A DNA stretch of 32,735 nucleotides from positions 1 through 32,735 of the forward strand of contig DUET01000083.1 of NCBI GenBank assembly GCA_011192015.1. The letters run 5' to 3'. Below, piece by piece: positions 1 to 8,929 of the stretch. Below the pieces are notes generated by a model. The model was not told the DNA's origin. It worked only from the letters and a program-made list of their open reading frames with translations, and searched no databases. The DNA is from Anaerolineae bacterium (GTDB taxonomy: Bacteria; Chloroflexota; Anaerolineae; Anaerolineales; E44-bin32). The position numbers were made by a program, and so were the translations under genes. Position 1 is the first letter of the stretch. Each line of letters begins with the position of its first letter.

Positions 1-362
1 AGCGTGCCGCCCGTGTGAGCCAATCCACGACCGGACATCTTGGCCACAGGCACTCCGCAGGCAGCCACAGCCGGCAGAACCACGAAGGAGGTCTTGTCGC
101 CCACGCCGCCTGTGGAATGCTTGTCGACGGCGTAGGGGACGACCGACGAAAGGTCGATTTGATCTCCGGATCGAGCCATTACCTCGGTGAGATGGGTGGC
201 CTCTTGATGCGTCATCCCCTTGAAGAAAACCGCCATTGCCCAGGCGGAAGCTTGATAGTCCGCGACCTCATCTCGAACGAATCCCTGGATGAAAAACTCG
301 AGTTCCTCATAAGTGAGTTCAATGCCATCACGCTTCTTCTCGATGATGTCGACTGCACGCAT
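1..362 (-). CDS. pdp: Pyrimidine-nucleoside (thymidine) phosphorylase, N-terminal part, runs off the left edge
   Basis: The minus strand encodes about 120 residues that begin [13 protein letters not shown] and reach the glycine-rich phosphate-binding segment ([12 protein letters not shown], then [13 protein letters not shown]) before the window ends. These are hallmarks of thymidine/pyrimidine-nucleoside phosphorylases, cytosolic salvage enzymes that split (deoxy)uridine or thymidine with phosphate into base and (deoxy)ribose 1-phosphate. The gene would normally be about 430 codons, so the C-terminal two thirds lie outside. The start is the ATG at 362, preceded on the minus strand by a GGAGG ribosome-binding site 7 bases away. 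It is divergent from the amidohydrolase gene, and both could serve nucleoside salvage. Whether it is the thymidine-specific (deoA) or broad pyrimidine (pdp) type cannot be decided from this fragment. Confidence 0.9.
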   Translation of the reverse strand, partial: MRAVDIIEKKRDGIELTYEELEFFIQGFVRDEVADYQASAWAMAVFFKGMTHQEATHLTEVMARSGDQIDLSSVVPYAVDKHSTGGVGDKTSFVVLPAVAACGVPVAKMSGRGLAHTGGT

Positions 363-380
363 AGGCAACCTCCGATGGGG

Positions 381-386
381 ATTATA
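381..386 (-). promoter_or_regulatory. Candidate -10 element of the phosphorylase gene
   Basis: A perfect TATAAT lies on the minus strand 18 bases upstream of the start codon. No good -35 is present at 17 bases (TGATTC there), so the assignment is tentative. The leader would be very short but would still hold the GGAGG site. Confidence 0.4.
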
Positions 387-453
387 AACGTATTCCCGAA
401 GAAGAATCAGGAAGTGCTGGATAGCGCGCATTTGCCTCATAAATGCATAGAAC

Positions 454-462
454 TGCTACAAT
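454..462 (+). promoter_or_regulatory. Extended -10 promoter of the amidohydrolase gene
   Basis: TGCTACAAT (TG-N-TACAAT) is an extended -10 element 26 bases before the ATG at 489. A TTGCCT at 432-437 is a possible -35 with a longish 19-base spacer. Predicted transcription start is near 469, with the GAGGTG ribosome-binding site just downstream. Confidence 0.5.
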
Positions 463-488
463 GGTTGAAAGTTGCAGCGAGGTGATCC

Positions 489-2480
489 ATGAGTGAGGTT
501 GATTTGATCTTGAGGAATGCAACCGTTGTTTGCATGGATGATGCGTTCCGCATCTTCGAAGTGGGAGCGGTTGCCATTCGCCACCACAGCATCCTCGACG
601 TCGGGCATGAGGAACGGATCTTGAAGGACCATGCTTCGGAAGAGGTGATCGATTGCAGTGGGAAGACGTTGATCCCCGGATTGATCAATGCTCACACTCA
701 CGCTCCGATGACCATCCTGCGAGGTCTGGCCGACGATCGACGTTTGGATGTGTGGCTGCTGGGTTATGTGATGCCTGTCGAGCGGGAGTTCGTCTCCCCC
801 GAATTCTGCCTCCTGGGCGCCAAACTCGCCTGCGCTGAAATGATCCGCAGCGGAATCACGTGCTTCGCCGATATGTACTACTTCGAACACGCTGTTGCCG
901 AAGCAGCCGCCGAGGTGGGGATGCGGGCAATATGCGGTCAATCCGTGCTCAAGTTCCCCACCCCGGATGCAGCCTCCTTCGAGGATGCGATGGACGCAGG
1001 ACGCGAATTCATCCGCCAATGGAAGGATCATGACCTCATCATCCCCTCCATCGCCCCTCATGCGGCATATACCAGCACTTTGGAAATCCTGCGCGCCTGC
1101 ATCGATCTGGCCGTCGAGTACGATGTTCCCCTGCTGACTCACCTCGCTGAAACCTCTCAGGAAGTGGAAGACTCGCGCGATCAATACGACATGCCGGTCA
1201 TTCCCTGGGTCAAGAAAGCCGGTCTCTTCGAGGCCAAAGTCCTGGCCGCGCATTGCGTTCATGTCGACGAAGGAGAGATCCACTCGCTGCGGCGTGTGGG
1301 TTCCGGTGTGGTCCACAATCCTTCCAGCAATATGAAATTGGCTTCAGGCTTTGCCCCCATCTATGACATGCTCGAGGCCGGTCTAAACGTGGGGCTGGGA
1401 ACCGATGGTACGGCTTCCAACAACGATCTGGATATGTTCGAGGAGATGCGGTTGGCGGCTTTCCTGGCCAAGGGCACAACGGGCGATCCGACCGCCCTTC
1501 CCGCACGTCAGGTTTTCTCCATGGCCACCCGGCTGGGAGCCAAGGCCTGCCACATCGACCACCTCGTCGGATCCATCGAAATCGGCAAGCGCGCCGATCT
1601 GACGCTCATCGATCTCGACACCCTTCACAATCTACCTCGCTTCGATATCGATCAGGAGTCGATCTATTCACGCTTGGTGTACGCCGCTAAATCCACGGAT
1701 GTCACGGACGTGATGGTGAATGGCCGTTGGCTGATGCTCGATCGCCGCTTGCAGACCGTGGAAGAGAAACCGCTCCTCGAACAAGCCCAGCAGATTGCGG
1801 ATCAGATCGATGCTTTCCTGGCTGAGAGAGAGGGATCGGTCCTCTCCAAGCTCATCGCCATCGGGGGAGCAGAGCAGGAGGAGAGCTACGAAGTCCAGAT
1901 CAAGCTTTCCATCCCAGATCCGTCTCCCATCATCCAGAAATTGGAAAGCCAGGCCTTCGAGATCATTCGCACGGCGCATTATCGTGAGTACGATTGCTAC
2001 TTTGGCTTTTCTGATCCGACCCAGGGAAGATTGCGCCACAGAGAAGACGAATTCATCGACAGCGAGGGAAACATCTACAACGTTCGGTATCGCTTGACGC
2101 TCGCCGGTCCGGCTGCCGAGCGCACCTACCCCAACTCGGTGCTTCTCTCACGCTCACGCTTCATCGCCCCTGCGACCCACAGTCTGCGCTTCTACAAGGA
2201 ATACTTCCAACCGGAAGAGACCGTCCAAATCAGCAAGGATCGACTGCGATGGCTTGTGCTTCATCAAGATGAGGAGTTCTTCATCAACATCGATCAGATT
2301 CTCAAACCCAAGCTGGAAGGTTGGTTCCTGGAGGTCAAGAGCCGTACGTGGTCCCGCAGGGACGCTGAGCGCAAGGCCGAACTGATCTCGGATGTTCTCA
2401 AAATCCTGGAGGTAGACGCTTCCAAGGCAGAAACGCAGGAGTATCCCGAGCTCATAGCGACCCAAGGCATGGATGGCTGA
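489..2480 (+). CDS. 5-methylthioadenosine/S-adenosylhomocysteine deaminase-like amidohydrolase fused to a CYTH-like domain
   Basis: 663 residues. Residues ~1-450 are a metal-dependent amidohydrolase of the MtaD/TrzN/AtzA group. Visible metal and catalytic residues are the HTH pair H69/H71, H218 with E221 (HLAE), H255 (HCVHVDE) and D306 (GTDGTASNN). By family this part would hydrolytically deaminate MTA, SAH or a related purine in the cytosol. Family members usually end near residue 440. Here about 210 further residues follow, with features of CYTH/triphosphate-tunnel proteins: EVQIK at 468-472 (a variant of ExExK), a basic LRHRED strand, VRYRLTLAGP, and FLEVK at 613-617. ATG 489 has a GAGGTG site upstream. 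The stop lies 5 bp from the stop of convergent mutS. Deaminase confidence is high; the CYTH call is from motif pattern only. Confidence 0.85.
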   Translation: MSEVDLILRNATVVCMDDAFRIFEVGAVAIRHHSILDVGHEERILKDHASEEVIDCSGKTLIPGLINAHTHAPMTILRGLADDRRLDVWLLGYVMPVEREFVSPEFCLLGAKLACAEMIRSGITCFADMYYFEHAVAEAAAEVGMRAICGQSVLKFPTPDAASFEDAMDAGREFIRQWKDHDLIIPSIAPHAAYTSTLEILRACIDLAVEYDVPLLTHLAETSQEVEDSRDQYDMPVIPWVKKAGLFEAKVLAAHCVHVDEGEIHSLRRVGSGVVHNPSSNMKLASGFAPIYDMLEAGLNVGLGTDGTASNNDLDMFEEMRLAAFLAKGTTGDPTALPARQVFSMATRLGAKACHIDHLVGSIEIGKRADLTLIDLDTLHNLPRFDIDQESIYSRLVYAAKSTDVTDVMVNGRWLMLDRRLQTVEEKPLLEQAQQIADQIDAFLAEREGSVLSKLIAIGGAEQEESYEVQIKLSIPDPSPIIQKLESQAFEIIRTAHYREYDCYFGFSDPTQGRLRHREDEFIDSEGNIYNVRYRLTLAGPAAERTYPNSVLLSRSRFIAPATHSLRFYKEYFQPEETVQISKDRLRWLVLHQDEEFFINIDQILKPKLEGWFLEVKSRTWSRRDAERKAELISDVLKILEVDASKAETQEYPELIATQGMDG

Positions 2481-2485
2481 AAGAA

Positions 2486-5074
2486 TCAGTTTTGCTCTTG
2501 GTCGCTATCATGGAAGCGCAGATACCATTCGTAGAGTTTGTTGAGCGCTTCCAGGGGCGACATGGCGTCGATGTCCAACGCCTCGAGTTCATTTAGCAGC
2601 GGATTGGTTTCCGGGAAAAGCACCATCTGCTGCGCTGAAAGTCGATCGCCCAGGCGCACTTCGCTAGCATCTGCCTCGAGTTGGGCCAGGATTTCCTGGG
2701 CACGATTGATCACCGGGCGCGGCAGACCAGCCAATTCCGCCACATGGATGCCATAGGATCGATCCGCACCTCCAGGCACGATCTTATGCAGGAAGACCAC
2801 CTGTCCCCCCTCATCGGAAACCGCCACGTTGTAATTTCGTACGCCGGGTAGGACTTCGGCAAGGCGTGTGAGCTCGTGGAAATGGGTTGCGAAGAGCGTG
2901 CGTGCCCGCAGCTTGGGATGATTGTGAAGGTATTCCACAACTGCCCAAGCAATCGAGAGCCCATCATACGTGCTCGTGCCGCGTCCGATCTCGTCCAGAA
3001 TGAGCAAGCTGCGCCTGGTGGCATGGTGTAGGATGTTTGCCGTCTCGACCATCTCCACCATGAACGTCGACTGTCCCGCATGGATCTCATCCTGCGCGCC
3101 GATGCGCGTGAAGATGCGGTCGGTCAGTCCAAGACGTGAGGAACGCGCCGGCACAAAGCTTCCCATCTGAGCCAGCAGGGCGATCAAAGCCACCTGCCGC
3201 AAGTAGGTGCTTTTTCCGGACATGTTGGGCCCGGTGATCACCCGCACGCGCTCGCCCTCTTCATAGAGGGTATCGTTGGGGATAAAGCGTCCTCCCAGGA
3301 TGAACTCCTCAACCACAGGATGCCGACCTTCACGGATTTCGAGCACGTCATCTTCAACCACTTCCGGCCGTGTGTAATCCCTGCGCACGGCCACCTCCGC
3401 CAATCCCGCGACGACGTCCACGCGAGCCAGGGCACGCGCCGTCTGCAGCAGATTCGATGCCTGTTCCCCCACCTTCTGACATACCTCACGGAACAGCCCG
3501 GCTTCGATCTCGCGGATGCGCTCCTCGGCCGTGAGTACCTGCGTTTCGTAATCCTTCATTTCGGGTGTGATGTAGCGTTCGGCGTTGACCAACGTCTGCT
3601 TGCGGATGTACTCATCGGGAACATGTTCGCTGTTGGCCTTGGTGACTTCGATGTAGTAGCCGAAGACTTTGTTGTATCCAACCTTGAGATTCTTGATCCC
3701 AGTGCGTTGGCGCTCGATCTTCTCAAGGTTGGCGATCCATTCGCGAGCATCGCGTGAGGCCTCATGAACCCCATCCAGATCCTTCGCATAACCTTCTCGA
3801 ATCACGCCCACATGGGCCAGGGTCGCCGGTGGGTCATCGGCAATCGCCCTCTCCAGAAGCTTGCGCACATTGACGCAGGGTTTGAGCGATGCACAGAGCC
3901 CCTTGAGCGCTTTCTGCTTGGGTCTGTTCAGAAGCTCGATCACCTCAGGCAGGTGTTGAAGCTGCGTGCGCAACGCAACGAGATCACGCGGCCCCGCCAC
4001 GCCGGCGGCAGTACGATTGGTGAGGCGTTCCAGATCCCCCACCTTCTTGAGCGCGTCGCGCACTTCCGCACGCCATAGGCCATCGGAGAAGAAAGCCTGC
4101 ACCTGGTCGTGCCTCTGATGGATGCGCTTCAGATCAAGCAACGGCTTGGCGATCCACTGCCGCAGCAATCGCTTCCCCATCGGTGTCCGTGTGGCATCGA
4201 TGATGCCCAGCAAGGAGCCGCGCACCTCACCTGCGCGCAGCGTTTCCGTGAGTTCCAGGTTGCGGCGTGTCTCGGCATCGAGAGCCATGAATTCATCCAG
4301 CGTGTATGTGGAGAGATCTGTGAGCAACTTGAGAGCAGCTTGCTGAGTATCCGCCAGGTACTCCACGAGCACGCCTGCGGCCTGAACGGCCTGCGGCTTG
4401 TCGCTGAGACCGAAACCATCCAAAGTCGCTGTTCCGAAGTGTTGCTGCAGCTTCTCATGGGTTCGATCGAATTCAAAGCGCCAATCGGGAAGGCGAGTGA
4501 GGTGGATCGATTCACCGTTCGTGAAGGGCATCGATTCGGCGAACAGCACTTCCGCCGGGCGCAAGCGCACAAGCTCTTGTCGAATGATGGGCTCTGGATC
4601 GGGAGCCTCGAGCTGCGCGGCAGCGAATTCCCCGGTGCTGATATCCGCGTAGGCAACACCAATCTGCCGTCCGCTGACGACTACAGAAACCAGGTAGTTG
4701 TTCATATCTCCAGGCAGGAGCCCGGGTTCGACGATTGTCCCTGGAGTGACCACGCGTACGACCTGGCGCGGAAAGAGCCCTTTGATGGGCTCATCCCCAA
4801 CCTGCTCGCAGATGGCCACATGGTAGCCCTTCTCGATCAGACGACCCAGATAGTTCTCGGCGGCGTGGTGGGGGATGCCCGCCATGGGTACACGCGTGCC
4901 CTTGGCGATGTTGCGCGAGGTGAGTACGATATCCAGCTCGCGCGCAGCGATCTCTGCATCCTGGTCAAAGGTTTCGTAGAAATCGCCCAAACGAAAGAAC
5001 AGAATCGCATCCGGATACTGACGTTTGATTTCCAGGTACTGCTTGCGTACGGGGGTGATTTTATTTTTACTCAC
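2486..5074 (-). CDS. mutS: DNA mismatch repair protein MutS
   Basis: 862 residues, the normal length for MutS1. The protein binds base mismatches and small loops as a clamp, then uses ATP to license repair with MutL. The mismatch-reading Phe-x-Glu motif is present in GDFYETF (F32, E34). The Walker A loop GPNMSGKST sits at 615-623, almost the same place as in E. coli MutS, followed by a DEIGRGTSTYDG Walker B/signature block and a FATHFHEL segment. The start is GTG at 5074. The ATG just upstream on this strand is in another frame and stops at once. No strong ribosome-binding site is seen before the GTG, so the exact start is slightly uncertain. The gene is divergent from the ROK kinase across 55 bp. 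No mutL is in the window. Confidence 0.97.
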   Translation of the reverse strand: MSKNKITPVRKQYLEIKRQYPDAILFFRLGDFYETFDQDAEIAARELDIVLTSRNIAKGTRVPMAGIPHHAAENYLGRLIEKGYHVAICEQVGDEPIKGLFPRQVVRVVTPGTIVEPGLLPGDMNNYLVSVVVSGRQIGVAYADISTGEFAAAQLEAPDPEPIIRQELVRLRPAEVLFAESMPFTNGESIHLTRLPDWRFEFDRTHEKLQQHFGTATLDGFGLSDKPQAVQAAGVLVEYLADTQQAALKLLTDLSTYTLDEFMALDAETRRNLELTETLRAGEVRGSLLGIIDATRTPMGKRLLRQWIAKPLLDLKRIHQRHDQVQAFFSDGLWRAEVRDALKKVGDLERLTNRTAAGVAGPRDLVALRTQLQHLPEVIELLNRPKQKALKGLCASLKPCVNVRKLLERAIADDPPATLAHVGVIREGYAKDLDGVHEASRDAREWIANLEKIERQRTGIKNLKVGYNKVFGYYIEVTKANSEHVPDEYIRKQTLVNAERYITPEMKDYETQVLTAEERIREIEAGLFREVCQKVGEQASNLLQTARALARVDVVAGLAEVAVRRDYTRPEVVEDDVLEIREGRHPVVEEFILGGRFIPNDTLYEEGERVRVITGPNMSGKSTYLRQVALIALLAQMGSFVPARSSRLGLTDRIFTRIGAQDEIHAGQSTFMVEMVETANILHHATRRSLLILDEIGRGTSTYDGLSIAWAVVEYLHNHPKLRARTLFATHFHELTRLAEVLPGVRNYNVAVSDEGGQVVFLHKIVPGGADRSYGIHVAELAGLPRPVINRAQEILAQLEADASEVRLGDRLSAQQMVLFPETNPLLNELEALDIDAMSPLEALNKLYEWYLRFHDSDQEQN

Positions 5075-5112
5075 GAACCCATTCTAGTGCTGCGGATACC
5101 AAACAGCAAGCC

Positions 5113-5123
5113 TATGATATACT
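5113..5123 (+). promoter_or_regulatory. Possible -10 region for the ROK kinase, near-leaderless transcript
   Basis: Overlapping TATGAT (5113-5118) and TATACT (5118-5123) lie 6-16 bases before the ATG at 5130. No ribosome-binding site precedes that ATG. If either hexamer is the -10, transcription would start within a few bases of the ATG. A convincing -35 is missing. Confidence 0.35.
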
Positions 5124-5129
5124 GCCGAC

Positions 5130-6077
5130 ATGTCCTCGTTGATCGCCGTCGACCTAGGCGGGACCAACCTTCGAGTCGCACTCTTCACTCGTGACCAGCC
5201 CCCAGCAGCCGAGTTGATCAAGATTCCTACCCTGGCATCGGAAGGACCTGATGTCGTTATCGCGCGCATGATCGAAGCCATCCACAGCATCCTGCCGAAA
5301 AAGAAGCGAGGCCTGCGCATCGGCGTGGGCTCTCCGGGACCACTGGATCCCTTCGATGGTGTGATCCTCGACACCCCCAACATGCCCGGTTGGAAGAACA
5401 TCCCGCTCTGTGCACGACTGAGTGAGCACTTCTCCTGCCCCGTGATGCTCGAGAATGATGCCAACCTGGCAGCCTTGGGGGAATGGCGTCACGGCGCTGC
5501 CCAAGGCACCCAGAATTTGATCTATCTCACCATCAGCACCGGGATCGGCGGCGGGGTCATCGTGGATGGAAAACTCCTTCGTGGTGCGCGAGGATTGGCC
5601 GGGGAATTGGGCCACATGACCGTGGAAAGGAATGGACCCGAGTGTGGATGTGGCCAGCGCGGACACCTGGAAGCCATCGCCGCCGGACCAGCCATCGCCC
5701 GCAAAGTCCTGGAGCGTATCGAAACGGGAGAGAGTTCCATCCTCACAGAGATGGTTCATGACGAAGAACCGCTGACAGCGGCATACGTTGGAAGAGCTGC
5801 CAGGATGAAGGACCGTCTTGCTATGGAAGTTGTCAGCGAAGCGGGCAGGCACATCGGCCGCCATCTGGCAAGCCTCGTGCATGCCTTCAATCCCGAGATG
5901 ATCGTGCTCGGAGGAGGGGTATCGCGCATCGGCCACCCCTTCTTCAATGCCATCGAGCAGGCCTTACACGAGCATGTCATCCATCCGATGTATGTGGAGG
6001 ATCTGCCACTAGTACCCGCAAAGTTGGGCGATGAAGCCGGTCTCATCGGCGCGATGGTGATGGTCAGCCAAGCCTAG
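5130..6077 (+). CDS. ROK-family sugar kinase (glucokinase-like)
   Basis: 315 residues, the expected length for ROK kinases. The N-terminal ATP phosphate loop DLGGTNLR starts at D8. LENDANLAALGE supplies the catalytic aspartate, and STGIGGGVIVDGKLLRGARG is typical of the family. The zinc-binding region reads ECGCGQRGHLEA: C172 and C174 are kept, but the usual third cysteine (GCxE) is H179, a substitution I believe also occurs in other ROK proteins. The likely reaction is ATP-dependent 6-phosphorylation of glucose or a related hexose in the cytosol. The absence of an N-terminal helix-turn-helix makes it an enzyme rather than a ROK repressor. It stands alone, divergent from mutS and 282 bp upstream of a peptide-type transporter, so context does not identify the sugar. 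Confidence 0.88.
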   Translation: MSSLIAVDLGGTNLRVALFTRDQPPAAELIKIPTLASEGPDVVIARMIEAIHSILPKKKRGLRIGVGSPGPLDPFDGVILDTPNMPGWKNIPLCARLSEHFSCPVMLENDANLAALGEWRHGAAQGTQNLIYLTISTGIGGGVIVDGKLLRGARGLAGELGHMTVERNGPECGCGQRGHLEAIAAGPAIARKVLERIETGESSILTEMVHDEEPLTAAYVGRAARMKDRLAMEVVSEAGRHIGRHLASLVHAFNPEMIVLGGGVSRIGHPFFNAIEQALHEHVIHPMYVEDLPLVPAKLGDEAGLIGAMVMVSQA

Positions 6078-6359
6078 ACGATCGACATTCCAAGCAGCCC
6101 ATCCCTTTCCTCATTTCCACAACTGGATCAGATCACAACGCGTATGTCCATTCGCTTCCAATCTATTGGAAGCATTGAGAATGGAGACCAAACGAGGTTT
6201 CCGGGGGAATTTCCAGCTTGGGATGGATGTGGTATACATCATCGATTGACGATAGAATAGGAATTTGGACGATTGCCTTTGGATTGACGTAACCGAAACG
6301 TACGCAACCTTGCTCGACTTTATTGAATCGAATGCGACCATCACAATGACGAGAGCGCC
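6078..6359. other. Intergenic region upstream of the ABC transporter genes
   Basis: No gene is supported here. It contains a perfect 20-bp dyad at 6154-6173 (separate entry) and the octamer GATTGACG twice (6244-6251 and 6282-6289). TTGACG within that octamer could be a -35, but no matching -10 is evident at 16-18 bases. Confidence 0.5.
6154..6173. promoter_or_regulatory. Perfect inverted repeat, operator-like or small hairpin
   Basis: GCTTCCAAT-CT-ATTGGAAGC is a perfect dyad with two 9-base arms and a 2-base centre. It lies 77 bp after the ROK stop and 187 bp before the binding-protein start. No T-run follows, which argues against a rho-independent terminator and favours a regulator site. 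The cognate regulator is unknown. Confidence 0.4.
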
Positions 6360-8003
6360 ATGAACCCTCCATCCCATCGACTTTCCGTCTCGGATCGCCA
6401 TCGAGGGGGTATCCAAGGTTGGAAATCACAGCAATGGCTCTTTCCCCTGCTGCTCCTGGCCTTGCTGATGCTTGCGGGTTGTTCGCCGGCTTCGGATTCC
6501 ACATCGAGATTGACCTACGGCCTCACGCTTGCCCCTTCCGGGATCGATCCACACCTGCACGCCTCCTCGGAGCTCACCATCCCACTCCGTTCGGTCTACG
6601 ATACCTTGGTGTACGAAGATCCATCCGGCGGGGGCTTCGTGCCCGGGCTGGCAGTAAACTGGACCATCTCCTCGGACGGTCTCACCTATACATTTGATCT
6701 GCGCACGGACGTGAGCTTTCACGACGGAACCCCATTCAACGCCCAGGCCGTGAAGGACAACATCGACTACACCATGGATCCCGACAATCACTCCTTCAAG
6801 GCTGTCTTCATGCTGGGACCGCTGCAGCAGGTGGAAGTTATCGATGAAGACACGGTCGTCTTCCAGCTATCGGAGCCCTTCGCACCTTTGATGGATTCTC
6901 TCTCGCAGTCGTACCTGGGAATGGCCTCCCCCACCGCCCTGTCCGATTGGGGTGCCACGGAATATCAATTCCACCAAGTGGGAACCGGTCCCTACCGCTT
7001 CGTGGAGTACATCCCCAACGATCACATCACCCTGGAAGCCAATCCCGATTATGCCTGGGGCCCCTCCTTTTTCACCCAGGAAACGGCCCAGATCGACGAG
7101 ATCGTCTTCCGCTTCTATGAAGATGAGGCCACACGCGCTCTGGCATTGGAGAGTGGCGAAGTCGATATCATCGGCGAGATGCCCCCACATGAGGTCACGC
7201 GTTTGACCACCGACGATTCCTTCACGCTCAACGCCGTTCCCATTCCAGGACAACCGCTGCAGTTCCTCTTCAACACGCTGCGATCTCCCACCGACGAGGT
7301 GAAGGTTCGCACCGCGCTCATCATGGCCGTCGACCGTGCGAACCTGGTGAACACCCTATTCGGTTCCTACTCACCGATGGCTCAGGGACCGCTCTGCGCG
7401 TGTACGTTCGGTTTCTCGTCCGATTTCGCCTTCCCGGATCACGATCTCGAGGCCGCTACCACCCTGCTTGAAGATGCTGGTTGGATCGATCCCGACGGCG
7501 ATGGGTTTCGAAGCCGGAATGGGAATGATCTGGAACTTCTGCTGGTCGCCCCCACCTGGGGGTCCAACACCGAGGCTGCCCAATTGCTGGCCGCAGCCTG
7601 GGAGGCTGTCGGCGCGCGAGTGACCATCGAAGTTGCCCCCGGATTCGGCCGCCTCAAAGAAGCTCAGACCGCCGGTGAATACAATGCCATCGGCTTCAAT
7701 CTCTTCGGCGCCGATCCCGATCTGCTCCGCTCGTTTTATGCCAGCGATGGCTTATACAACTGGATGGGTTACAGCGATCCCATACTCGATGCACTGCTGC
7801 TTCAAGCTGCGCAGGAGTGGTCGGATCGCGCCAAACGGCAGGATATCTATGCCCAGATTGCCGAGATCCTGCGCGACGAAGCTCTCTTGATTCCTCTTCG
7901 GGACTACGTCAATCTGACGATGACGAACAATCGCGTCCAAGATTTGCGATTCTCCACTCAAGGGTGGTCCCCATTCTTAATCGAGACGCAATTCGTACCC
8001 TAG
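6360..8003 (+). CDS. ABC transporter substrate-binding lipoprotein, peptide/nickel type (SBP_bac_5)
   Basis: 547 residues, normal for family-5 solute-binding proteins that capture peptides, nickel chelates or oligosaccharides outside the membrane. A 23-residue n-region, a hydrophobic segment and the lipobox LAGC (C41) give a lipoprotein signal peptide. The mature protein shows the family pattern: LTYGLTLAPSGIDPHLH, YDTLVYEDP, LRTDVSFHDGTPFNAQAVKDN (the family signature region) and VGTGPYRFVEY. The last 40 bp overlap the first permease gene, so the three genes 6360-9732 form one transcript. The ATG at 6360 has no clear ribosome-binding site and gives a long n-region, but I see no better in-frame start. 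The substrate cannot be read from sequence. Confidence 0.93.
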   Translation: MNPPSHRLSVSDRHRGGIQGWKSQQWLFPLLLLALLMLAGCSPASDSTSRLTYGLTLAPSGIDPHLHASSELTIPLRSVYDTLVYEDPSGGGFVPGLAVNWTISSDGLTYTFDLRTDVSFHDGTPFNAQAVKDNIDYTMDPDNHSFKAVFMLGPLQQVEVIDEDTVVFQLSEPFAPLMDSLSQSYLGMASPTALSDWGATEYQFHQVGTGPYRFVEYIPNDHITLEANPDYAWGPSFFTQETAQIDEIVFRFYEDEATRALALESGEVDIIGEMPPHEVTRLTTDDSFTLNAVPIPGQPLQFLFNTLRSPTDEVKVRTALIMAVDRANLVNTLFGSYSPMAQGPLCACTFGFSSDFAFPDHDLEAATTLLEDAGWIDPDGDGFRSRNGNDLELLLVAPTWGSNTEAAQLLAAAWEAVGARVTIEVAPGFGRLKEAQTAGEYNAIGFNLFGADPDLLRSFYASDGLYNWMGYSDPILDALLLQAAQEWSDRAKRQDIYAQIAEILRDEALLIPLRDYVNLTMTNNRVQDLRFSTQGWSPFLIETQFVP

Positions 8004-8929
8004 CCGGCACGATCCTGCGCCGTATCCTCGAGGGCTTGCTGACCGCCTGGTCGGCGGTGAGCCTGACCTTCTTCGCTTTACGCATCGGCATTGGAGATCC
8101 GATCGACAGCCTGCTTTCCCAGGGATTGGCCACACCGGAGCAGGCTCAAGCTTTGCGTCATGACCTGGGCTTCGACCTTTCGCTGCCCCTACAATATCTG
8201 CGCTACCTGTGGCAATTGTTGCGCGGAGACATGGGGACTTCTCTCTACACAGGTAGGCCCGTCAACCTAGTGATCGCCGAACAGGCCTCCTCAACATTCG
8301 AGTTGGCATTGGGGGCTTTTGCGGTTGCGCTCGTGTTGGCCTTCGCGCTTGGGGTGATATCAGCTTGGCGCAAGCATTCACGCAGCAGCTGGCTTGCCAA
8401 TGCCATCGCTGGATTAGCCACATCCCTGCCCGTGGCCTTCACAGGGATTCTTTCCATTCTGCTTCTCAGCAGTGCACTTTCCAGTTTTGCATCCAGCCAG
8501 TTCACAAGCTGGCTGCAACGCAGCCTGCTTCCCGTGCTGGTCTTGGGTTTCGCTTCCGCGGGCGGCATTGCCCGAGTCGTGCATGCCGGGCTCCGGGAAA
8601 CCATGGAATTGCCTCACATGACGGCTGCACGCGCCCGCGGGATCGGAGGCACCCGGTTGCTGCTCAAACACGGTCTGAGACCTGCCCTGCCGCCCGTGAT
8701 CAGCATGAGTGCCCTTCAGGCTGCATTTCTACTCACTGGAACTGTGGTTACGGAAACCGTCTTTGCACGACCGGGATTGGGTCGATTATTGGTGAACTCC
8801 ATTCTGCAGGGCGATTATCCCGTAGCCCAAGGCATCGTAGCCTTGGCCGCCTTACTCTATACCGGAGCCGGTCTCACCGCGGATCTGCTGAGTATGATGC
8901 TCGATCCCCGACTTCGGCGGGAGGCATGA
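7964..8929 (+). CDS. ABC transporter permease, DppB/OppB type
   Basis: 321 residues with about six membrane segments. It opens with an amphipathic GTILRRILEGL stretch and has the cytoplasmic EAA-type loop (TAARARGIGGTRLLLKHGL) that docks the ATPase. The reading frame is open further upstream, but that part overlaps the binding-protein gene. GTG 7964 gives the canonical short N-terminus before the first membrane helix and a 40-bp overlap with the preceding gene. An AAGG directly abuts the GTG, so the start probably relies on translational coupling. The C-terminus ends in MLDPRLRR, as usual for DppB-type subunits. It pairs with the next gene as the membrane channel. Confidence 0.88.
   Translation: MVPILNRDAIRTLAGTILRRILEGLLTAWSAVSLTFFALRIGIGDPIDSLLSQGLATPEQAQALRHDLGFDLSLPLQYLRYLWQLLRGDMGTSLYTGRPVNLVIAEQASSTFELALGAFAVALVLAFALGVISAWRKHSRSSWLANAIAGLATSLPVAFTGILSILLLSSALSSFASSQFTSWLQRSLLPVLVLGFASAGGIARVVHAGLRETMELPHMTAARARGIGGTRLLLKHGLRPALPPVISMSALQAAFLLTGTVVTETVFARPGLGRLLVNSILQGDYPVAQGIVALAALLYTGAGLTADLLSMMLDPRLRREA

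Noticed and set aside
4109-5194. Plus-strand open frame of 361 codons
   Set aside because: It lies wholly antisense to mutS and its first codons into the ROK gene; the mutS protein is unmistakable, and this frame has no domain or ribosome-binding site.
7817-7963. Upstream open part of the first permease frame
   Set aside because: It overlaps the end of the binding-protein gene and is highly charged; the permease starts with its usual amphipathic segment after GTG 7964.
8365-8925. Upstream open part of the second permease frame
   Set aside because: It overlaps the first permease gene in another frame and is Ser/His/Arg-rich, whereas the true permease begins at the ATGA overlap at 8926.
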